Origin: Microplitis mediator
Lineage: Eukaryota > Arthropoda > Insecta > Hymenoptera > Braconidae
Assembly (NCBI RefSeq): GCF_029852145.1
Contig: NC_079971.1
Coordinates: forward strand, 17,324,667-17,388,666
Direction of reading: 5' to 3'
DNA: 64,000 nt
The position numbers and the translations under genes were made by a program. Shown here in pieces: positions 55,985-64,000 of this stretch. How positions within the stretch are numbered: the stretch's first letter is position 1; each line of letters starts with the position of its first letter. The notes below the pieces were generated by a model that saw only the letters and a program-made list of their open reading frames with translations, searched no databases and was not told where the DNA came from.

Positions 55985-56983
55985 AATATTCCTGAAGGCA
56001 GCTCCACGGACTCACACCTTATTTCAGCGATCAACTTCGGTGACCTAACAGCATTCAGCGACTCCAGTGCTAACGAGACTGGGAACAACGGCGAGGGAGA
56101 ACCGACTAAGCAAAAAACCAAACGCACTCCGAAGAAATCGAGCACGATTTCCCCAGCACTCGAGCTGAAAGTTATCAGCCAGCACTCACGCCTCAGAGCT
56201 CTCTCAGACTGGGAAGCTCTGGCGGCTACACTCACCGTTGCCGACGGCTTGGCTCAACTGAAGTATCGGCTTGAACTACTCGAGGGTGAATGGCACTAAT
56301 TCAACCTCACCCATGATTCGTTAGCGATCAACTGCACCAAGGAGGTCTTGGAGAGCTCTTATATCAAGGACGGTGTATACGATCTGGTGTACCGGTCGTA
56401 TATTGCCGCAAAGGGCAGACTCATCGCACTCATTAACTCTATCCCAGTTCCAGCTGTTGCTCCAGCTATTGTGCACTCATCCCGGGCTCCAACTCATCTG
56501 CCAGCACTCGCAATTCCCAAGTTCGATGGGCGTTACGAGAACTGGCCTGAATTCAGGGACTCATTCACCTCAATGGTGATTAATGCTCAGGAACTCGCTC
56601 CAGTCCAGCGTCTTCAGTACTTGAAGAGCTGTCTGCAGGGACAAGCCGCACTCAGCCTCGCTAGTGTACAAATGTGCGACGACCAATTTGTACCTGCGTG
56701 GAACCAGCTAAAGGAGAGGTACAACAACTCTCGCCTACTCATCGGTGCTCAGTTGGACAAGGTCCTTAACATACATACTCTCACTTCACGCTCATCTGAG
56801 CAGCTCAATTACCTCCTGAACATCCGTTTGGAGGCAATCAACGCGCTCAAAGCACTAAGTGTGCAAATTAACTCAGACATGAATCCACTGCTTACGCAGT
56901 TGATCATATCCAAGCTGGACTCATATAACCAGGAGCTCTGGAAAAACAAAATAGGTGCTTCCGCGGAATACCCAACACTCTAA
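55985..56983 (+). pseudogene. Gag of BEL element 2 (DUF1759 type)
   Basis: The frame is open from about 55985 to TAA at 56297-56299 and again from 56300 to 56983. It contains KKSSTISPALELKV, SSYIKDGVYDLVYRSYIAA, then the DUF1759 hallmark PKFDGRYENWPEFRDSFTSM and QRLQYLKSCLQGQAA. Gag of Pao/BEL elements forms the particle. One stop only; the zinc-knuckle end beyond 56983 is decayed. Confidence 0.8.
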
Positions 56984-57239
56984 GAACTCACTGTATTCTT
57001 GGTCAGTCGTGCTCGTGCTCAAGAACGAGTGGAACAGGCGTCTTCGTCCAAACCACCGCGCTTATCCGCTAAAACAGCTTCATATGCTGCTGCAGCTGTT
57101 ACAGACTCATCACCCAGCACTCAATCTCCAGCCACGCACTCATCTGCTGCACTCTTCTGTAAACACGTCCGGCATTTATCATACTAGTACTCATCGCTCA
57201 GCAATCTTACTCGCAAATTACCTACTTGCCCTCATCATC

Positions 57240-57340
57240 CGTCAAGTACTCATCCAGTACGTATATTGCTGGATCCAGGTTCTGAATCAGCTTTTGTTTC
57301 AGATTCATTGGTGCACTCACTTCAACTCTAACGCACACTC
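57240..57340 (+). pseudogene. Protease remnant of BEL element 2
   Basis: The segment encodes LLDPGSESAFVSDSLV, homologous to LLDTGSEISFVSESLV of BEL element 1, with the catalytic DTGS changed to DPGS. Confidence 0.65.
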
Positions 57341-57454
57341 ATAAATTCAGATCATCGGTATCAGTGTATCCAATGCTGTAAGCTAAATTTCAATTCGCAC
57401 TCAAACTCTCATCTAAGCATTTAAACGACTCAGTCATCACCGCACACGTGTTAG

Positions 57455-58234
57455 ATGAACTCATTACAACAAGTTGCTGAACAAATTGAAGCACTCTGCA
57501 AGGCGGGTGGATTCCCTCTTGCTAAATGGGCAAGCAATCATTCAAAATTACAACAAATCAATCATGTGGAAGCAATCAAGACTCATGAATTCGAAGATGC
57601 AGACTCCAGCATCAAGATTCTGGGCATGTACCGGTCTTCATACTCAGATCAATTCTATGTACATACTCACCACCATGTTCTACTCAAAATTTACCAAAAG
57701 GATCAATCTATCAGAGATTGCTCAAATATTCGATCCTCTTGGATTCTAGCACCATTCATAATTAGAGCCAAGGTATTCATGCAGGAGCTTTGGCTCGAGA
57801 AGCTCAGCTGGGACACTCCATTGGCAGCCAATCATCGGCATAAATGGAGAAACTTCAAGAATGAACTCAAGCTCATGTCTGAAATCAAAATTCTAAGACA
57901 GATCGACTCATCCACGTGCTCAACCACCGAGATGCATGGATTCTCGGACGCAATGGCAGCTGCCGTGTTCATCAAAGTCCACACACCTGCTCATGGAGTC
58001 AGAGTTACGCTGCTCTGCTCTAAAACCAAGGTAGCTTCGTTAAAACGACTAACGATACCAAGGTTAGAACTCACCACAGCGTACATGTTGACAAAACTTA
58101 TCAAACACTACCAGAGCACTCTAAATCTCACTCAATCGCCAACATACTTGTGGACGGACTCAACAATCACTCTCACATGGATAAAATCTCACCCGTCTCG
58201 CTGGAAGGAGTTTGTCCAGAATAGGGTGTCATAA
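57455..58234 (+). pseudogene. RT end and RNase H of BEL element 2
   Basis: A 259-codon frame starting after the deletion of the RT core. It contains GGFPLAKWASNHSKL, ALSCSKTKVAS-like LLCSKTKVASLKRL, IPRLELTTAYML and WTDSTITLTWIKSHPSRWKEF (RNase H Asp). TAA follows NRVS. These blocks align one to one with BEL element 1 at 25546-26290. Confidence 0.85.
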
Positions 58235-58267
58235 ATTCTAGATCTACTTCCAGATGGCCACTGGAAT

Positions 58268-59123
58268 TTAATTCTGACGGGAACCTTTCCAGGTGCTCAC
58301 TTATTCATCAATGAATTTATTCAAGTGCTCATAAAAATAAAGGACTTAAATTAATAATTATCCTGATTATTCTGATACTGAATTATTTATTTTAATATTA
58401 TTATCGCTCAGTAGTCTCTGTTATCATGCTACCACGTGTTCATAACCAATTCAAAATCAGTGTAAATTATTAGTATTAGACTCATTGCAATCAATTAAAC
58501 TTAGTGTTCAATTTCCTCTAGATTAAATATACTCAATTGTCATACGTTTGGTGCTCTTAAAAGTAATTATTAAATGTTCAATCATTAACTTCGCTCGGTA
58601 ACCTCTGAATTTATGTTACTTATTTTCTCGACATTTTTACAATCAACTAAGTGTTCAACCTAGACTCAAATTTATTATAAGCTCAGATAAATCAATTAAA
58701 TTGAGTGATCATTATTATTAGAACTCAATGCACTCAATTATTTATGCGTTTGACGCTATTAAACATTGTTATTAATGTGTTTAACTATTAACTTCGCTCA
58801 GTAACCTTTAGTTTCATGTTACTTATTATCATGACATTTCTACAATCAAATCAGTGTTCAATTAAACTCAGATTAATTACTTCAATTATTTAAATCAATT
58901 ACTCGAGCTCAATTTTATAATTTGCATTCAATTAATTACGTGTTCATGAGCTCAGACAATTAACACTACTAATAAATTAAATCAACGATTTAATTTTGTA
59001 ACCCAGTGATATTATGTGCTGTGACAAATAAAAATATTGTTATATTTTTTAATATGCGTATTTTTCAAACATTCCAACCACCAACCAGTCCTGGTATGTC
59101 TTTATTTAATTATTATTACAACA
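58268..59123 (+). repeat. 3' LTR of BEL element 2, lacking its 5' part
   Basis: Begins mid-LTR at ctgacgggaacctttccagg, matching 55707 onward at roughly 90 percent, and runs to TTACAACA. Contains repeated ttcgctcggtaacct/ttcgctcagtaacc phrases near 58590 and 58795. Confidence 0.65.
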
Positions 59124-59128
59124 TAAAT

Positions 59129-60778
59129 AAAAGTACTTATTTCTTCCTTGATTTAATATTATTTACTCGGGGAAGAGAAAGACACGGGAACTCAAAATAT
59201 ATTTGGCAACACTGGGTTGCATACCATGAAATTACAAAGTAAATTTTACCCAGAGAAATAATATTTAAATTACTATTGTAAGACAAGGAGTCAAATACGC
59301 TATCCTTGTCTATAATCCACTGAGGAATTTATTCGACGCGTTTACGCACGTTTACCAAACTCTGGTACATACGCCGAATCTACTCAACTTATTATTACAA
59401 CAATAACTCAGGTTCAATTGTTAAACAATTAAATATCGCGATCAACTCTACTGAGGGTCCAGCGATAGCCGATGCAACAAATGATGATGCTGATGACTTA
59501 CTGGCGTTAATAATAATTTACTTCAGGAGTTTTAAATAACAATTAATACGTAACTTTTACTTTTAATTCAATGTAACAAAAAAATTAATTATCACCAAAT
59601 TAACTTTCTTTATTAATTAATTATCATTTTGCGGCAACTGGGCCAAAACAAATTTTAGTTAAAATCCACGGACAACAACACGTCCTACCTTTACAAAAGC
59701 CCGGTCCTCTCTCATTAATTTTCACGCGTCGGTTTTCCAAGGGATGGGTATCACTCGTGTGTTATCCCCTCTAATGACCTCGGATCCAAAATTATCAATT
59801 AAAATAAAATATTTAAACATATTACCCGACCTGAGTTATATAATAATAATAAATTAAATAATATTATTCATCAATATTTATAAACATAATGATAATTAAT
59901 CCTTTAAACAATAAAACAATAATTATTTCAGTGCACCACGTGGTGGGAGGGATATATTGATTTTTATCCCCACTATATCGACTTACTTTCCCTTCGGTCG
60001 ATATTTTATATAATACATACGCACGCGTGTGTTACTAACTGAAATGATAATATCGATTAAGTACATTAAATTCAAAATAATTATCAAAACATAAACATAA
60101 TAATATAATTAACAATAATATCAATAATTCCTGAATAAATCATAATCAATAATTAATTAAAATAACATAATTACTTATATAATAAAATATTATAATAAAT
60201 ATTTGCATTTTATTAGCTAGGAGACGTTGTTGAATTCACGGCAAGATGGGAAAGCGCGCGCAGCGATTCACATTTGAATCGCTACGTGATAACTATCACT
60301 TGCTATAGCTAGCTGTAATGATATTCACTTGGTGATGACGGTAGAGGGAAATCTTTTAATAGTTGCCGTCCTAGATCCAAGTGAGATAATGTGGAAGAAA
60401 CCCTTTTAGGATAGTGAGTTATGCTGCGACTCACTACTTATCTGCAGCCTGTAGACCAATACAGGGAATTGGTACCATTGGGGCCCCATTTCGGCCAGAG
60501 TCTCTCTATTTCTTGAGATGGAAGGAGTGGGGGGCGTGAGTGAGGTAAGACTCGTGGTGGCTGTGGTTAGATACCACGCGCAATGGGGATTTTTGATTAT
60601 ACCCCCGGTTAATGTCCACTCTTGGTCGTCTTTTCGACTAGGAGTGTCGTCCGGGTAAAAGATGGGAGATTTTGAAGCGCGTGCATGCCCAAAAGGGTGA
60701 GGAAACACCCTCCCGTCAAACGGAGGTGGGCTTAACTGCCCCGTTTCATCAATTAATTAGCCAGAAAATCGGTTACAT
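59129..60778. other. No gene recognised
   Basis: AT-rich DNA with a moderate-GC stretch at 59640-59760 and 60230-60750. A 100-codon minus-strand frame at 60708-60406 has no family I recognise and may be chance. Confidence 0.35.
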
Positions 60779-60952
60779 AGTGGGATTACGGTGGTTACAT
60801 CGTGTAATCACGGTGGATACACCGTGGAATCACGGTGGATACACCGCGTAATCACAGTGAAGACACCGTGTATACACGGTGGTATAATGGCACCAACCCA
60901 CCGTGTACCCACCGTCGATCCACGGTGTTTACACTTCCACGGTGTTTCCACC
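60779..60952. mobile_element. CACGGTG repeat element, copy D (partial)
   Basis: Dense CACGGTG/CACCGTG units (gtggatacaccgtggaatca, ggtgtttacacttccacgg) without recognisable outer ends. Confidence 0.65.
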
Positions 60953-61435
60953 AAACGCGTTTCTCTGATTGGATACTACTGAATGATGTAACAATTGTTG
61001 CCATAGCAACTGTTACCATATCGACCAAAATCTCCTAAACTATAGGTCCTGTAGACTTGAAATTTTGCATTTAGATTCTTTCTTGGCGTAGATGCTTACT
61101 TAGAACGGATTTTATGATAATCCTACTCATAATGGACTTTTAAGTGATAATCCGAATTCTCTGTTCTCATTGGCTATCTATCATATGTGCTTCTCTGATT
61201 GGGTCTGTCATAGCATTGGGAAGTTTTACCAATACATCGTTTCTTCTACAGCTTCTGTTACTCTCACATATTCAGTTTTGGTAGGTGATAAAGCAACTGT
61301 CTTTTGTTGAGATCTCCAGCAAATAACTCCGCCACTCTAAATAAAGACATAGCCAGTGTACGACTTACGATCTATCATCTAACCTTGTGTATCCTCTACT
61401 GCCCTTTCTTCTAGGTTTAATTTGGCTCCCCCTCA

Positions 61436-62795
61436 TTTTATCTCAGAAATGATGTCTCAGACAAAAAAATCTCAGCTGAAAAATCTCATAAAAAAATATC
61501 TCTAAACTAAAATATCTCAGTATAAATATATCTCATGCATAAACATCTTGGTGCAAAAATTACTCAATTAGTTTAAGTATTCGAAAATTACAATTTATTA
61601 TATTATACGTTAAATATTATGCAGTAAATATTCATTATACCAAAAATAGATTATCATATATGTATAATTATATCATATAGATATCACGAATATTATATAA
61701 CATTTCAAATTAATATAAAATGTGTATATTAATGTCTATTTCATGAAAAAATTATTATAAAATGTGCATATTAAAACATAACATTATAGGCAATTCCACG
61801 CAAATATTGTAAAATATCGTTTGACTTATTGTCGTTTTTGACGAGATTATATAGATGATCATCACGATCATGATATTTTTTTTTTCTTTTATCATTATTA
61901 TTCCCAGCTATTAATTGCTCGATTTCACATCCTGTCAACGACTGCTCATCTTGTAATAGTTCAATAAACTTCCAAATAGTTATATGAGTAGCAGCAGCAC
62001 GATTATTGAATCTACAGTGCCAACCTGCTAACCGATTATTAGTACGATCATCATGCTACAGTGTGTTAATGTAATGATTCCATATAGTTGAAGCGTACAT
62101 TGCATTTGTCCGTTCTTTTCGGCGGTTCAGTGTGCCGATCCACGTACGCTCAAAATAATTTAGCAAAGGTAGAAATCTAATTCATCGCTGTAAGTTATGT
62201 AAAATGGTGATGCGATAAGTGCTTCATATGCGGCAATAACATCTTTAACTGGAACAAATGCAAGAGCGCACATCATACAAAGATTCAATGAGTGATCAGC
62301 ATCTGCCGAATAAAATTGTTGAATTCCTGAATTCTTCAGGTCCCGCGCGGTAATAACGATAAATATATTTATTATGCACTAAATTATAACCACCTTTTTG
62401 ATTTTTAATTAACGTGAGCGGCATATTGATGATATATAAAAATTAATCGTATATATTAATGAATTAATATGAATGTAACCTCTAAATGAGCCACATGTGT
62501 TGCCTGAGAGTTAAGAATAATATTATAAGGGAATCAGCACAAAGTAACATTAAAATAAAAACATGCTGCGATCTACAATATCATGAATATAATTATCATA
62601 ATTTTATCGATTATCGATTTAAACAGATAAAAAAATTTGGTGAATTCAATATTTAAGATTTATCATCCTGAGATATACAAGACTAATACATTTATGTCAT
62701 GAGATTTTTTTGCATTGAGATATTAATGATTAAGATATTTTACCTGAGATGTTTTGACTGAGATGTTTTAGGCTGAGATATAAAGAGCGGTCACC
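61436..62795 (-). mobile_element. MULE-type element with ATCTCAG terminal arrays
   Basis: The left 120 bp hold about eight ATCTCAG/ATCTCAT units spaced 15-20 bp (61440-61555). The right end holds the inverted form CTGAGAT about seven times (62665-62780). A MULE transposase fragment lies between on the minus strand. Exact ends and the target duplication are not determined. Confidence 0.6.
61785..62341 (-). pseudogene. MULE transposase, C-terminal fragment
   Basis: Read from 62341 leftward: LMMCALAFVPV-like MMCALAFVPVKDVIAAYEAL, then after a frame change YFERTWIGTLNRRKERTNAMY, IWNHYINTL, RTNNRLAGWHCRFN, THITIWKFIELLQDEQ and EIEQLIAG. The order matches the C-terminus of Mutator-like transposases of the FLYWCH-associated insect type (WIG...R, N-x-x-EGWH). 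Stops and frame changes make it inactive; the catalytic DDE core is not present in the window. Confidence 0.65.
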
Positions 62796-63470
62796 ATTTA
62801 ATTTCATCTCAGCCTTTAGCGGGGTTGTTACAAAGTTGGCATCTTGCATGTTTAATGTTTTTATCAAACCTCTGATACAACTGATTCACGTAACGACTTA
62901 ATTTATTCATATTTAGTTGATAATTATTTTAGTTTAAGTTCAATTTTAAGTCGTTGCGCGGGCATTTTCCCATCACGCCGGTGCGTAGACATCGTTTGCT
63001 CGTAGAATGGCGCATTTGCGCAGCGTGAATGCGAACACGTGTGTGCATATATTTTAATTTATAATTTAAAAATACTTATCGTTAATTTTCATTAGTTTTA
63101 AGTTGATATTTATGATTTTGCGATGTTTGGGTGACATAATGTGTGGTCACATTATGTCCCACTAATTGTTTATATTTGATTTTGAGAAAACTTTACATCC
63201 AGGTAACGAGGTCCTGACAAATACTGGCTGCAGGGTAGGGGAAAAATCGATATTTTCCCCTACAATATGGATACTGATTCCATGATTTCAATAATTATTA
63301 TTTAATTTATTACATAGTTTAAAATTATTATTTTTACAGAAATAAATACCAGATATATGTATTTAATTTATTATGTATCATTCAGGCGGGGGGGGGGTAA
63401 ACGTTTTTATAACTTATTTATTTAATTTAAATTCAATTTCGAGCTGAATAATCATGATAATTAAGGGCGA
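62796..63470. other. No gene recognised
   Basis: AT-rich with a GC-richer patch at 62950-63050 and a run of nine or ten G at 63388-63397. Confidence 0.4.
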
Positions 63471-64000
63471 TTGTTGCGCCACGTGGGTGGCCAACAAGTG
63501 GCTGGCCCAAAAAGTACCCAGAAAGGTCCGAATAATCGTAACAAGCAGACGCTGTCGTTGTGAAAATTGCCTATACGTTATTATTACGTTTCATTTATAT
63601 TGTTAATTTGTAACGGGGTAAATTTAATAAATTACAAAAATTTAAAATTTTAATTTGAATAAAATTCCCGCGGTTGGTTCATGACCTAAAACCGATAGAC
63701 CCCGTGATATAGTTTATCGACTTGTCACCGAGAGCGCCAATTTTGGAGGCTCGTCCTCCAGAACCTATTAGAATTAATCTAGTGGGAACGTTTACGATAA
63801 TTGCCGAAAGGTCACGAGCTGACACTTTTATTAGTGCATGCACGAGGTGAAACCACACACAGTTGGACGGACCGGCGTTGCAGTTAGACGCAAGACAGAA
63901 CTATAAATTCAGGTAATTATAAAGACACTGGAGAGGTTAGAAGTGGAACCTTCGAGCAGCTAGACTGAGAAAATAAAATTATATCGTGTATCCGGCCGGT
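63471..64000. other. Possible start of another LTR element at the window edge
   Basis: There are two TG starts (TGTTGCGCC at 63473 and TGTAACGGGG at 63611) and a TGGAGGCTCGTCC at 63744 that resembles retroviral-type primer sites. No paired LTR can be checked because the window ends. Confidence 0.2.

Larger units (their letters stand above)
55310..59123 (+). mobile_element. BEL/Pao retrotransposon 2, heavily deleted
   Basis: The left LTR starts TGTTGCGTAATCAC. TAAAT lies just before it (55305-55309) and again at 59124-59128 after an end in TTACAACA, a plausible 5-bp duplication in AT-rich DNA. The interior keeps gag, a protease scar, RNase H and a right LTR lacking its 5' half. The stretch 55705-55950 repeats at about 58268-58515, which shows the two LTRs. 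RT core and integrase are deleted. Confidence 0.75.

Noticed and set aside
60406..60708. 100-codon minus-strand frame
   Set aside because: No motif, no flanking splice or promoter evidence, and composition typical of non-coding GC-richer repeat DNA.

Overview
The window is AT-rich animal DNA, most likely from an insect and plausibly a parasitoid-type hymenopteran. The insect call rests on GT-AG introns in a metazoan RGK-type GTPase gene, on Ty3/gypsy, BEL/Pao, P-element, piggyBac-like and MULE remnants, and on a LINE whose ORF1 resembles arthropod DUF4780 proteins. The order is inference. There are no prokaryotic operons, rRNA genes or CRISPR arrays.

Only one host gene is supported: an RGK-family small GTPase on the minus strand. 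Four exons splice in phase (48446-48231, 39770-39688, 18251-18062, 12267-11975), from the P-loop through NKID to the diagnostic RGK C-terminal motif and stop codon. Its 5' end is not identified. The introns are about 5.8, 21.4 and 8.5 kb and are packed with nested transposons, so most of 12-48 kb is intron.

Layout. 0.47-11.36 kb: a Ty3/gypsy element with near-identical LTRs, a 4-bp target duplication, a tRNA-Lys-type primer site, a long gag, a canonical -1 frameshift heptamer at the gag stop, a broken pol, and a third ORF that may be expressed by splicing from a donor inside the LTR. 12.35-14.18 kb: probable solo LTR. 14.73-17.56 kb: deleted LINE with a 13-bp target duplication. 18.4-23.7 kb: a nest of elements (AT-rich repeat, 4.5-kb TIR element with 8-bp duplication, a further insertion, a CACGGTG repeat element). 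23.79-29.21 kb: BEL/Pao element with 5-bp duplication. 29.8-31.85 kb: P-type transposase pseudogene. 32.35-39.1 kb: MITE-like and TIR elements, a GC-richer insertion in AT tandem repeats, microsatellites. 40.09-43.29 kb: TIR element holding a 1.9-kb solo LTR. 45.01-47.85 kb: a second large TIR element with a dimeric tandem repeat inside. 48.0-49.7 kb: two tiny piggyBac-like MITEs and a GATC-dense segment. 50.6-52.7 kb: DDE transposase pseudogene with a SWIM finger. 53.2-53.9 kb: foldback. 55.31-59.12 kb: second BEL/Pao element. 61.4-62.8 kb: MULE remnant.

The main novel candidates are the proposed LTR-spliced third ORF of the gypsy element, a perfect 13-bp hairpin at the same place in two BEL/Pao LTRs although its sequence differs, the CACGGTG repeat element family, and hairpin arrays inside two long solo LTRs.
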